A stretch of 64,000 nt of DNA. It comes from Streptomyces sp. NBC_01669. Its GTDB lineage: Bacteria; Actinomycetota; Actinomycetes; Streptomycetales; Streptomycetaceae. This document shows, piece by piece, positions 1 through 8,363 of the stretch (the stretch's first letter is position 1; the number at the start of each line of letters is the position of its first letter). Location: the NCBI RefSeq assembly GCF_026339735.1, contig NZ_JAPEQG010000001.1:4092001-4156000 (forward strand), written 5' to 3'. The notes below the pieces were generated by a model that did not search any database, had not been told where the DNA came from, and was given only the letters and a program-made list of their open reading frames with translations. The position numbers and the translations under genes were made by a program.

Positions 1-2010
1 AGGCCCAACACCGGCATCACCCGGCAGCTCGTCGCCTGGGCCGAGCGGGTCGGGGCGCGACTGCATCCGGTCCACCCCACGCGGGAGTCCGTCTTCGGCC
101 GGCCCTGCTCCCGCTCCGTCGCGGATCTGCCGGAGCAGGTCGATCTGGCGGTACTGCTGGTCGGCGACCCGCTTCCGGTGATCGAGGAACTCGGGCAGGC
201 CAAGGTGAAGTTCGCGGTCGCCTTCGCCTCCGGGTTCGCCGAGACCGGCGAGGAGGGCGCCGCCGCCCAGGCGCGGCTGGCGGCCGCGGTGGAGCGGTCG
301 GGGCTGCGGCTGCTCGGGCCGAACACCAACCTCAACGCGTTCGAGGCGTTCCGGGACGACCTCGACGGGCCGGCGATCGCCCTGATCACCCAGTCCGGTC
401 ACCAGGGCCGTCCCGTCTACACCCTCCAGGAGCTGGGCGTGCGGCTGTCGCACTGGGCGCCCACGGGCAACGAGGCGGATCTGGAGACCGCCGACTTCAT
501 CTCGTACTTCGCCGAGCGCCCCGAGGTCGGGGCCATCGCCGCCTATGTCGAGGGACTCAAGGACGGCCGCTCCTTTCTGCTCGCCGCCGACCGGGCGGCG
601 CGGGCCGGGGTGCCGGTCGTGGCGGTCAAGGTGGGGCGTACGGAGACGGGGGCCAGGATGGCCGCGTCACACACCGGCAAGCTGACCGGCGCCGACCAGG
701 TGGTGGACGCGGCGATGCGGCAGTTCGGCGTGATCCGGGTGGACGGGCTCGACGAACTCCAGGACACCGCGGCCCTGCTGGCCCGGGCGCGGAAGCCGCA
801 GGCCGACGGGGTCGTCGTGTATTCGATCTCGGGCGGCACGGGCGCGCACTTCTCGGACCTGGCGACCGGGGCGGGGCTGAAGCTCCCCACCCTGTCCGAG
901 GAGAAGCAGCGCGAGCTGCACGCATGGATTCCCGGCTATCTGAACGTGGCGAACCCCGTCGACAACGGCGGGCACCCGGTCGGCGACTGGCGCGGCCGGA
1001 AGATCATCGACGCGATCCTCGCCGACCCGGACGTGGGGGTCCTGATCTGTCCGATCACCGGCCCCTTCCCCCCGATGAGCGACCGGCTCGCGCAGGACCT
1101 GGTGGACGCGGCGGAGACCACGGACAAGCTGGTGTGTGTGGTGTGGGGCTCGCCGGTCGGCACGGAGGACGCGTACCGTACGACGCTGCTCGGCTCGTCG
1201 CGCGTCGCCACCTTCCGCACCTTCGGCAACTGCATCACCGCCGTGAAGGCCTATCTGGACCACCACCGGTTCGCCGCCTCGTACCGCTCGCCCTTCGACG
1301 AGGCGCCGCGCACGCCGTCGCCCTCGTTCCGCAAGGCGCAGGCCCTGATGCGCCCGGGCCACCAACTGAGCGAGCACGCGGCGAAGCAGCTGCTGCGGGC
1401 GTACGGCATCCGTGTCCCGCGCGAGCAGCTGGTCACCAGTGCGGCCGCGTCCGTCCGCGCCGCGGGTCTGGTCGGCTACCCGGTCGTGATGAAGGCGTCG
1501 GGCACACGGCTCGCCCACAAGACGGAGCTCGGCCTGGTCAAGGTCGGGCTCACCTCCGCGAGCCAGGTCCGCGACGCATACCGCGAACTGACCGACATCG
1601 CCCGCTACGAGGGTGTCGAGCTGGACGGCGTCCTGGTCTGCCAGATGATCGAGCGGGGCGTCGAAATGATGGTCGGCGTCACGCACGACGCCCTGTTCGG
1701 ACCGACGGTCACGGTCGGACTCGGCGGCGTGCTCGTGGAGGTGCTGCACGATGCGGCGGTGCGGGTGCCGCCGTTCGGCGAGGACCAGGCGCGGGCGATG
1801 CTCGGCGAACTGCGCGGCCGGGCCCTGCTGGAAGGCGTACGCGGCGGACCGCCGGTGGACGTCGACGCGCTCATCGAGGTGGTGCTGCGTGTCCAGCGGA
1901 TGGCGCTGGAACTGGGCGACGACCTCTCCGAGCTGGACATCAACCCGCTGATGGTGCTGGGGCGCGGGCAGGGCGCGGTGGCGCTGGACGCACTCGCCGT
2001 CTGCCGCTGA
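1..2010 (+). CDS. ADP-forming acyl-CoA synthetase (acetate-CoA ligase family), 5' partial
   Basis: The reading frame is open from base 1, so the start lies outside the window. The visible 669 codons run through the end of a CoA-binding Rossmann domain, the succinyl-CoA-ligase-like domain (segment TQSGHQGR near residue 132, where the family carries its phosphohistidine loop) and a C-terminal ATP-grasp_5 domain with KASGTRLAHKTELGLV. The family makes acyl-CoA from an acid, ATP and CoA with ADP release; the substrate cannot be read from sequence. An enoyl-CoA hydratase starts 31 bp downstream on the same strand, so the two probably form an operon activating and hydrating one acid. A few codons upstream of the window are missing; otherwise it looks intact. 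Confidence 0.88.
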   Translation, partial: RPNTGITRQLVAWAERVGARLHPVHPTRESVFGRPCSRSVADLPEQVDLAVLLVGDPLPVIEELGQAKVKFAVAFASGFAETGEEGAAAQARLAAAVERSGLRLLGPNTNLNAFEAFRDDLDGPAIALITQSGHQGRPVYTLQELGVRLSHWAPTGNEADLETADFISYFAERPEVGAIAAYVEGLKDGRSFLLAADRAARAGVPVVAVKVGRTETGARMAASHTGKLTGADQVVDAAMRQFGVIRVDGLDELQDTAALLARARKPQADGVVVYSISGGTGAHFSDLATGAGLKLPTLSEEKQRELHAWIPGYLNVANPVDNGGHPVGDWRGRKIIDAILADPDVGVLICPITGPFPPMSDRLAQDLVDAAETTDKLVCVVWGSPVGTEDAYRTTLLGSSRVATFRTFGNCITAVKAYLDHHRFAASYRSPFDEAPRTPSPSFRKAQALMRPGHQLSEHAAKQLLRAYGIRVPREQLVTSAAASVRAAGLVGYPVVMKASGTRLAHKTELGLVKVGLTSASQVRDAYRELTDIARYEGVELDGVLVCQMIERGVEMMVGVTHDALFGPTVTVGLGGVLVEVLHDAAVRVPPFGEDQARAMLGELRGRALLEGVRGGPPVDVDALIEVVLRVQRMALELGDDLSELDINPLMVLGRGQGAVALDALAVCR

Positions 2011-2041
2011 CCGCCCACGCCACCGACCCAGGAGCTGCCTC

Positions 2042-2881
2042 ATGCCGTCCTCCCCCGAAGACACCACCGAGCACACCGGCTCGGTCGAACCGGTTGATCC
2101 ACGGGTACTCCACGCCACTGACAACGGCGTCTCATGGATCACGCTGAACCGCCCCGAGGCGATGAACGCCGTCACCTGGGACCAGCGGGAACGCATCATC
2201 GCGCTCCTCGCCGACGCGTCCGCCGACCCGTCGGTCCGGGCCGTCGTTCTCACCGCCACCGGCCGCGGCTTCTGTGCGGGCGCCGACCTGCGCGGCGCCC
2301 CGTCGACGGGCGACCGGATCCCCGGCGACGTGGCCCGCACCATCCGGCTCGGCGCGCAGCGCCTGATCGCCGCGGTCCTGGATTGCGAGAAGCCGGTGAT
2401 CGCGGCTGTCAACGGCACCGCGGCCGGCATCGGCGCGCACCTCGCGTTCGCCTGCGACCTGGTCCTGGCCGCAGACTCGGCAACGTTCATCGAGGTCTTC
2501 GTACGCCGCGGTCTCGTCCCGGACGGCGGCGGGGCCTACCTGCTGCCCCGCCTGATCGGCCCGCAGCGCGCCAAGGAGCTGATGTTCTTCGGCGACGCGC
2601 TCCCCGCGGCGGAGGCGGAACGCCTGGGCCTCGTCAACCGGGTGGTACCGGCCGAGGAGTTGGCGGCGACGGCCCGGGAGTGGTCCCAGCGCCTGGCGGA
2701 CGGCCCGACCCGAGCCCTCGCCCTCACCAAACAGCTGGTCAACGCGTCCCTGGACGCCGACCGCGCAACGGCGTTCGCCGCCGAGGCGACGGCCCAGGAG
2801 ATCAACATGACGACGCAGGACGCGGGCGAGGGTGTGGCGAGCTTCGTGGAACGGCGTACACCGAAGTACCGGGGGTTGTGA
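2042..2881 (+). CDS. enoyl-CoA hydratase/isomerase family protein
   Basis: A 279-residue crotonase-fold protein, normal for the family. The two oxyanion-hole segments are seen as CAGADLRG (about residues 79-86) and NGTAAGIGAHLAFACDLV (about 123-140). The segment GLVPDGGGAYLLPRL has Asp where classical hydratases have a catalytic Glu; this resembles PaaG-type isomerases/hydratases, so the precise reaction (hydration or double-bond shift) is open. AGGAG lies just before the ATG. It follows the acyl-CoA synthetase by 31 bp and is probably co-transcribed with it. Confidence 0.88.
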   Translation: MPSSPEDTTEHTGSVEPVDPRVLHATDNGVSWITLNRPEAMNAVTWDQRERIIALLADASADPSVRAVVLTATGRGFCAGADLRGAPSTGDRIPGDVARTIRLGAQRLIAAVLDCEKPVIAAVNGTAAGIGAHLAFACDLVLAADSATFIEVFVRRGLVPDGGGAYLLPRLIGPQRAKELMFFGDALPAAEAERLGLVNRVVPAEELAATAREWSQRLADGPTRALALTKQLVNASLDADRATAFAAEATAQEINMTTQDAGEGVASFVERRTPKYRGL

Positions 2882-3114
2882 GGAATCTGGGGGGCGCTCA
2901 CGCAGGCGTCTCCCACCGCCACGGAGAAGCTGCTCCCGTCCGTGTCGCCGGGACTCACCGGTAGGCGTGGCCACCGGCAGGCACCGGCCGCAATCGGCGG
3001 GGAGACTTCAGCTGCGGCCTCCACCCGATCGAAGGAGAGGGACCCCGACGACACCGTCACAACCGCGCTCACCAGGTGTTCGAGGGTGGTGATGGTTGGC
3101 TGATCGGGTGGCCG

Positions 3115-3137
3115 CCCGGTGCAGGGGGAGCACCGGG
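3115..3137. terminator. hairpin between convergent genes
   Basis: CCCGGTGC (3115-3122) pairs with GCACCGGG (3130-3137) across a 7-base loop. It lies 84 bp beyond the stop of the leftward haloperoxidase gene and is well placed to end that transcript, or the rightward one. The rest of 2882-3220 shows no convincing gene. Confidence 0.5.
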
Positions 3138-3220
3138 TCGGCCGGTCAGGAGCGGTCCACGGGCGACTGGCAACGGAGCAGGGACTTGCGCACGGTCGAG
3201 GCGGTGTTCGCCTGGCTGAT

Positions 3221-4483
3221 TCAGTGCTCGCGGAACAGCGCCTGTGCGTGGTTCAGGCCGTACCTGGCGACATCGGTACCCAGTGTGACTCCGGCCTCGT
3301 CCGCGAGTCGGGTGTGGATGCCCAGCCAGACCCGCGCGTCCATGTTCTCCAGCGTGAGCTGGTGCCATGCGGTGTAGGTACGGACGACGCCTGGTGCGGT
3401 GCCGCTGGTCAGGGTGAACGGGGCCGTGCGCGGTCCTGCGAGGGCGGTGAGAACGGTTTCCGCCGCGCCCGCGTAGGTGTTGTGGCCGCTGGGGTAGTCC
3501 GGGTGCGCCGGGGTGGTGTGCAGCGGGCTCCATGACGGGTCGGCAGGGACCTCGCCGACGCCTGTTCGGATCGCGGTGACGGGGCGCCACAGCGGGTACG
3601 TGTACTTGCTGTCGGAGGTGGCGATCTGGGTGTCCACCAGCGTGGCGTTGGCCAGGGCGACGAGTTCGGCCTGCTTGCGCAGCGGCTGGTGGGAGGTGGC
3701 GGCGAGCGCGACGCGAATCGGCTTGGTCCACAGGGCCGGCGAGGAGTCGAACCAGAAGTTGGCCGTGTCGGTCTGCCACGCGGTGCGCACGGTGCTGTTC
3801 AGCTCGCCGAAGTCTCGAACCTCCTTCAGGTCGGTCTGGTACCGCTTGGACGTCGGAGCGGGAGGCGCGGGCAGTCGGAACTGGCCGGCGCTTTGCAGCA
3901 GGAAGGGCCGGGCGAACCGGGTGCCGTTCTGGATGGCGGGGGCGAACGCGGGCGGGGTGGGTTGCCAGACGCCTGGCGCGGCCGGCGGCACGGTGAATGG
4001 GGCATTCACCGAGGCCGCGTCGAGGCCGTCTCTCTCACGGTCGTGCAGGGCCTCGAGCGCCTGGCGTTCGCCGGCTGCGGCGCCCAAGGTCTCGGCCGGG
4101 CCGTCGGGGGTCTGATCCAGGGTCTGTTGCAGGGCGGCATCCAGCTCCGGGGCGCGGGTGGGCACCAGCTCGACCAGGGCGCGGTGCACCGCGGCGGCCA
4201 GCGCCGCGTCCTGGTAGTCCTGGCGGTCGACCCCAGACGGCACCTGTTGCAAGGCCCGCGCCGCCGCGACCCAACTGATCGCCCAGGTACGGCTGTTGGT
4301 CACCGGAGGGAGTGATGAGCCGGCCGCCGCGATCGTGTCGGCCGTGGTGTCGTACCAGGCGAGCGCCACGGAGGTGCGACCGTGCCCAGGCGCAGGGGCG
4401 GCGGCGACGCTCGGCGCTGCGCCGGAGGCGACCAGCAGTGCCGTGGAGGCCGCCAGGGCCACACGGGTCTGCGGGGAGTTCAT
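3221..4483 (-). CDS. secreted vanadium-dependent haloperoxidase-like protein (PAP2 superfamily)
   Basis: A 420-residue protein with a Sec-type signal peptide (positively charged start, hydrophobic residues 8-25, Ala-rich cleavage region near 28-31). The vanadate/phosphate-binding signature of vanadium haloperoxidases and acid phosphatases is complete: K293-x6-R300-P301, P331-S-G-H334 and R384-x5-H390. The family either oxidises halide with hydrogen peroxide or hydrolyses phosphate esters; these residues do not separate the two. It would act outside the cell. Its neighbours are a second secreted protein and an ECF sigma/anti-sigma pair, which could control it. Catalytic identity as a haloperoxidase is inference from overall length and the family it resembles. 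Confidence 0.82.
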   Translation of the reverse strand: MNSPQTRVALAASTALLVASGAAPSVAAAPAPGHGRTSVALAWYDTTADTIAAAGSSLPPVTNSRTWAISWVAAARALQQVPSGVDRQDYQDAALAAAVHRALVELVPTRAPELDAALQQTLDQTPDGPAETLGAAAGERQALEALHDRERDGLDAASVNAPFTVPPAAPGVWQPTPPAFAPAIQNGTRFARPFLLQSAGQFRLPAPPAPTSKRYQTDLKEVRDFGELNSTVRTAWQTDTANFWFDSSPALWTKPIRVALAATSHQPLRKQAELVALANATLVDTQIATSDSKYTYPLWRPVTAIRTGVGEVPADPSWSPLHTTPAHPDYPSGHNTYAGAAETVLTALAGPRTAPFTLTSGTAPGVVRTYTAWHQLTLENMDARVWLGIHTRLADEAGVTLGTDVARYGLNHAQALFREH

Positions 4484-4587
4484 GGAAGTAGCTCCTCATG
4501 GTGGGGTGGGGGGCCGGGTGTCGGCCCGTCCGTCTGGCAGTCATGTGCGACGGGACGCAGAGAATCGAGGACCTTGCACAGGCCGCA

Positions 4588-4632
4588 GCAGGTTCCCGGA
4601 CGAAGCCGTGGGGCCTTGGCCCGGGAACCTGC
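4588..4632. repeat. 12-bp inverted repeat in a gene-free 480-bp gap
   Basis: GCAGGTTCCCGG (4588-4599) is matched by CCGGGAACCTGC (4621-4632). It may be a terminator for the leftward secreted-protein gene that stops at 4965, or a structure in the leader of the haloperoxidase transcript. In the rest of 4484-4964 several short open frames exist on both strands, but none has codon bias or a ribosome binding site that persuades me. Confidence 0.4.
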
Positions 4633-4964
4633 GAAGCTCGGTGCCGTGCGGGGACGCCGCCGCAGGCAGGGGTGGTCTTCGGCGTGGCCGGGCGGGCGCC
4701 GGCAATGATGTATCCGGCGAGCCCAGGAAGTGCCCGGACATGTCTGCAGCCGGGTAACGGGTGTCCGCAGGGGGCCGCATACGGAGCAGCAGACGAAGAC
4801 GGGCGAGACGACATCGTCGTCGCTCCGTCTCATCAGCGCCGGCGCGCACTGCGGCACACGTGCAGGTGTTCACAGGCTCAGCAGCGGCGCCCTCCTGACC
4901 TGGCGGGGTTCAGAAGGTGTCGGGTGACCTCTGATCGGGCGGCCACGCCCTGGCATGCAGGCTC

Positions 4965-5660
4965 TCAGGCGGGGTCGGCGTTGATGTGGAAGGGGACGGT
5001 GACGACGTTGGAGGCGACGCCCATCAGATCCAGGTCCTTGGCATCGATCTTCCCATCGCCGTTGAGGTCCTTCACGACGCCGGGTGCGTCGTTGTAGACG
5101 CCGTCGTGGTTGAGGTCGTCGACGACGGCCACGGTCAGGGTGGTGTCGACGTTCTGCCCCACGATGGGGGCGCCGACGATCCAGGTGTCCCACAGTTCGG
5201 TCTTGTGCGGGGTGCGGTCGGTGACGCCGGAGAGGTTGAACAGGTTGGCCAGGTTGGTGCCGGGCCCGGAGAAGCCGGGGAGGGTGCTGTTGGTGGTGGA
5301 GTCCAGCACGACCAGTCCAGGAATCTTGTCGTCCTGGCCGGTGGAAAACGTGCCGGGGAAGGGGGCGATGTTGTTGTGCGCGGCCGGGCCGGTGAGCTGG
5401 AGCCCGTCGAAGCCGGTCTGGGCCAAGGTCTTGCCCCGGAAGGAGAGCTTCAGGTCCACGATCCAGCCCTTGCCCTCCACACCCGCGCTGTCCCCGCGCT
5501 TGGGTGAGAGGACCTCCACCGTGACCGGGTGCCTGGCGGTGGAGGCGGACGTGTCCAGGCTCGAGGCGTTCGCGCTGGACAGCCCGGAGGCCGCGACGCC
5601 CAGGCCGAGGATCATGGCCGTACCCGCGCCGAGGGACCAGCCGAGCTTCTTCTTCCTCAT
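4965..5660 (-). CDS. secreted protein with C-terminal calcium-binding loops
   Basis: A 231-residue exported protein: MRKKK start, hydrophobic stretch to about residue 32, cleavage near ANA-SS. The body is not a family I recognise. Near the C terminus two Asp-rich loops, DLNHDGVYND (about 182-191) and DLNGDGKIDAKD (about 198-209), match the dockerin/EF-hand calcium-loop pattern DxNxDGxxxxxD. A good AGGAG lies before the ATG. It lies between the haloperoxidase-like gene and the divergent ECF sigma gene. It may bind calcium or a calcium-dependent partner outside the cell. It is not a cellulosomal dockerin in any clear sense, since only the loops match. Confidence 0.75.
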   Translation of the reverse strand: MRKKKLGWSLGAGTAMILGLGVAASGLSSANASSLDTSASTARHPVTVEVLSPKRGDSAGVEGKGWIVDLKLSFRGKTLAQTGFDGLQLTGPAAHNNIAPFPGTFSTGQDDKIPGLVVLDSTTNSTLPGFSGPGTNLANLFNLSGVTDRTPHKTELWDTWIVGAPIVGQNVDTTLTVAVVDDLNHDGVYNDAPGVVKDLNGDGKIDAKDLDLMGVASNVVTVPFHINADPA

Positions 5661-5930
5661 GACTTGTTCTCCTGAGTGTTGGGAGGCTTACGGTCATGTG
5701 TACGACCACCTGCGGCACCCGGTTCAGCCCGCAGGTCGACCAAGTCGCACAAGGTCGGATCATCCGGTGTCCGTCAAGGCTGCGGGGACGCAGGATGCCG
5801 TCCGGCGCGCCCATGGTCTCGACGCCCGACCCGCGTCCGCGCTCCCGTGCACACCCCTGCTGCAAAGAGCGCCGGCAGGCCTTCGTTCCAACGGACGGCG
5901 AGAACCTGAGTTCGTGCGCTGCCTGCGGGT

Positions 5931-5957
5931 GAACTTGAACCCCCAGCTCGTCGTATA
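5931..5957 (+). promoter_or_regulatory. possible ECF-type promoter for the sigma/anti-sigma pair
   Basis: GAAC (5931-5934) is followed after 17 bases by CGTATA (5952-5957), the layout of many ECF promoters (GAAC near -35, CGT near -10). It is 220 bp before the chosen sigma start, so it would give a long leader. The remainder of 5661-6176 between the divergent genes has no clear gene. Confidence 0.3.
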
Positions 5958-6176
5958 CGTAGCGGCAGGGGCACACGATCAGTGCCTCAGAACACAAGAA
6001 GCCGCATGTCGCAGCCGTCCTCGACGACGGCGCAGCCGGTGCGGTCATGCCTGGAAGTGAGTCGGATGGATCGGATCTGGTTCCGCGCCTCGCCGGGGCG
6101 CGGACTGTCCGCCGCCCGCAGTTCGGGCCCGGCGGCGCTCCAAGCGACCCCAGCCTGCGAGACGAGGACATCGAGC

Positions 6177-6686
6177 GTGACGCCGGACGAACAGTTGATG
6201 ACTGCGTTGTACACCGAGCACCACGATGTGCTTCTCTCCTTCGTGCGCAGGTACGTGCGCAGTCCTGAGCAGGCGGAGGACGTCGTGCAGGAGACGCTGC
6301 TGCGGGCGTGGCGGAGCATCACCAAGATCGAGCCACGCCACACCACCATCCGCTCCTATCTCTTCACGATCGCCCGCAACGTGCTCACCGACAGCTGGCG
6401 CGCTGAGCAGCGGCGTCCGGAACCGCTCTACGACGACGAGGCACTCGCGGCTGTACCTTCTGCCGATGATGTGGAGGCGGCGCTGGAGGGACACGTGATT
6501 GCCGCAGCGTTGGAACGCTTGTCCAGCGAGCATCGTGACGTGATCCAGGCGCTGTACTTCGAGGGGCTGACCACCGCCGAGTCCGCGTCACGGCTCACGA
6601 TCCCGGAGGGAACGGTCAAGTCCCGCGCCTACTACGCCGTACGCAACCTGCGCGCAGCCTTTGAAGAAATGGGAGTTCTACGGTGA
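6177..6686 (+). CDS. ECF-family RNA polymerase sigma factor
   Basis: From GTG 6177 the product is 169 residues. Region 2 is seen in HHDVLLSFVRRYV and EDVVQETLLRAWR, and region 4 in LSSEHRDVIQALYFEGL and IPEGTVKSRAYYAVRNL (helix-turn-helix). GAGG at 6164-6167 with a 9-base gap supports this GTG; an in-frame extension to 5982 adds only non-conserved, Arg-rich residues. The stop overlaps the start of the anti-sigma gene (GTGA), so the two are translationally coupled. It probably directs its own operon and perhaps the secreted proteins to the left. Confidence 0.88.
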   Translation: MTPDEQLMTALYTEHHDVLLSFVRRYVRSPEQAEDVVQETLLRAWRSITKIEPRHTTIRSYLFTIARNVLTDSWRAEQRRPEPLYDDEALAAVPSADDVEAALEGHVIAAALERLSSEHRDVIQALYFEGLTTAESASRLTIPEGTVKSRAYYAVRNLRAAFEEMGVLR

Positions 6687-7375
6687 GCACCGACCATGAT
6701 GACGTGCGCATGCTGATCGGCGCGTATGTGCTGGGCGGTCTCAGCGAGACCGACCGCCGCGTCCTGGAGTCCCACCTGCCCACGTGCCAGGAATGCCGTG
6801 ACGAGCTCGCGCGCTCGGCCCCGCTGGCCGGACTGCTCCGCCGCGCCCCGGGCATGTCCGCACCCCGTCGCCAGGCCACGCGCGAGGCCGACACCGATGC
6901 GGCGCCCCCGGCTTCGCCGACCGGGCTCGACCGCCTGCTGGAGCAGGTCCGCGCCGCCGACGTCGCAAGCAGGCGCCGGGCTCGTCGGCAGTGGCTGGCA
7001 GTGGCTGCGGCCTTGATCGTGGTTGCCGGGCTCGGACTGGGGTCGATGCTGCCGTTCCGGCAGTCGACCGGCCCGTCCACGGCCTTCACCTCGGCCGCCG
7101 GGTACTCCGTGTCCGGCCGTGCCACGCTCACGGCCAAGCCCTGGGGCACGGCGGTGAGCGTCACCCTGGCCGACCTGCCCGCAGGAGGACCAGGACCCTT
7201 CATCCTCCAGGTCTCCTCGGTGGACGGCCACAAGGAGCAGGCGGCCACCTGGGCGATCACTCCCAACGGCAGCGCCGCCGTGACGGGGGCGAGTGCCCTG
7301 CACCTTCCCGACATCCGGTCCATCTCCGTGATGGACCACGCGGGACGCATGGTCGCCACGACCCGACCACTCTGA
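6683..7375 (+). CDS. membrane-bound zinc anti-sigma factor (RskA-like C-terminal part)
   Basis: A 230-residue protein. The N-terminal anti-sigma zinc finger shows H31-x3-C35-x2-C38 (HLPTCQEC). A single transmembrane helix follows at about residues 104-122, then an outside domain of about 105 residues resembling RskA-type domains. The expected job is to hold the upstream sigma factor at the membrane until an extracellular signal or proteolysis releases it. It overlaps the sigma gene by 4 bases, which fixes the stoichiometry. Between 7376 and the next operator at 7676 no gene was found. Confidence 0.86.
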   Translation: MSTDHDDVRMLIGAYVLGGLSETDRRVLESHLPTCQECRDELARSAPLAGLLRRAPGMSAPRRQATREADTDAAPPASPTGLDRLLEQVRAADVASRRRARRQWLAVAAALIVVAGLGLGSMLPFRQSTGPSTAFTSAAGYSVSGRATLTAKPWGTAVSVTLADLPAGGPGPFILQVSSVDGHKEQAATWAITPNGSAAVTGASALHLPDIRSISVMDHAGRMVATTRPL

Positions 7376-7675
7376 CCTGCCTCGACCACCATCCCGCGAT
7401 CCGCTCCACTGCCGGGCCCACGGGATGGTCCCGCCTGCCCTGACGCGGCGCGACACGCCAGGCGCAGGGCCCCGGTTCACCGTAGCCCCCGACGCATGGG
7501 CGCACTTCGTGACGTACGCCGCCGGAAGCTGACCCTGAAGACTCACCCCGGCCCCGGCCCGGGCGGGTTCGGTGTCCCCGCGTATCCTCGCGCACCCGGG
7601 GAGCGCACCTCGGCCCGGCTCAGCGTCGGGACTCGCGGCCTTTCGCGCCCGGAACCCTCTTCCCCACCCTTCCTA

Positions 7676-7692
7676 TCTGATGCATCGTCAGT
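7676..7692. promoter_or_regulatory. 17-bp dyad operator, copy 1 (flavin reductase)
   Basis: TCTGATGCATCGTCAGT. One of four sites of the same design in this window (others at 16044, 21431 and 21520). It ends 16 bp before the chosen start of the flavin reductase, where a repressor would block RNA polymerase or the early transcript. The size and symmetry suit a TetR-family protein. Confidence 0.6.
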
Positions 7693-7708
7693 TTCAATGG
7701 AAAGCGTG

Positions 7709-8329
7709 ATGGGACACGCAGGCATGGCCGCCACCGCCGTCCGGTACCTCAGGTCCGTCGGCGCCGCCACGACCGCCGGCCCGGCGCCGGTCGATCCGCT
7801 GCCGCGCCCCGATCTGCGGGCCGTCGCCGACGACGAACGGCTACCGGTCGATCCGGGCGAATTCCGCCGCGTGCTGGGCCACTTCGCCAGCGGCGTCACC
7901 GTCATCACCGCCCACGACCCGGGCGACGCGGACGGCCCTGCGGGGTTCGCCTGCCAGTCGTTCGCCTCGCTCTCCCTCGACCCGCCGCTGGTCACCTTCA
8001 TGGTCGCCCGTACGTCGACGACCTGGCCGCGCATCGCCCGCGCCGGGGCGTTCTGCGTCAACATCCTGGGCGCGGAGCAGGGCGCGCTGTGCCGGGGGTT
8101 CGCGGCGAGCGGTACCGACAAGTTCGCCGGGGTGGCGTACGAGGCCGCCCCTGTGACCGGGTCGCCGATGCTTGACTCCGTGCCCGCCTGGATCGACTGC
8201 CGCATCCAGGCCGTCCACCCGGGCGGCGACCATCTGATCGTGGTCGGTCGGGTGGAGGCACTGGGAGCGTCGGACGGGGACGGTCCACTGCTGTTCCACC
8301 GGGGGGCGTTCGGGCGCTTCAGCGGGTGA
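7709..8329 (+). CDS. flavin reductase-like, FMN-binding split-barrel protein
   Basis: 206 residues from ATG 7709. The core FASGVTVITA, GFACQSFASLSLDPPLV and AFCVNIL matches small NAD(P)H:flavin reductases that feed reduced FMN or FAD to a separate monooxygenase (HsaB/HpaC type). Starts at 7697 and 7724 are also possible; 7709 was chosen because GGAAAG lies 4 bases upstream. No partner monooxygenase is visible within the window, so the oxygenase is coded elsewhere. The operator at 7676-7692 links it to the acyl-CoA catabolic genes further right. Confidence 0.8.
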   Translation: MGHAGMAATAVRYLRSVGAATTAGPAPVDPLPRPDLRAVADDERLPVDPGEFRRVLGHFASGVTVITAHDPGDADGPAGFACQSFASLSLDPPLVTFMVARTSTTWPRIARAGAFCVNILGAEQGALCRGFAASGTDKFAGVAYEAAPVTGSPMLDSVPAWIDCRIQAVHPGGDHLIVVGRVEALGASDGDGPLLFHRGAFGRFSG

Positions 8330-8363
8330 GTGGGCCCTTGTGTCCGGCGGAAGGCCGAGCCGG

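Noticed and set aside
667..2490. 607-codon open frame on the minus strand across the acyl-CoA synthetase and hydratase genes
   Set aside because: It is the mirror of two clearly conserved genes; long antisense frames are expected at this G+C level.
4541..4873. Leftward 110-codon frame in the gap before the haloperoxidase gene
   Set aside because: Cys/Arg-rich composition and poor codon bias; no start signal.
5982..6176. N-terminal extension of the ECF sigma factor
   Set aside because: The added residues are not like region 1 of any sigma factor, and the GTG at 6177 has a good ribosome binding site.
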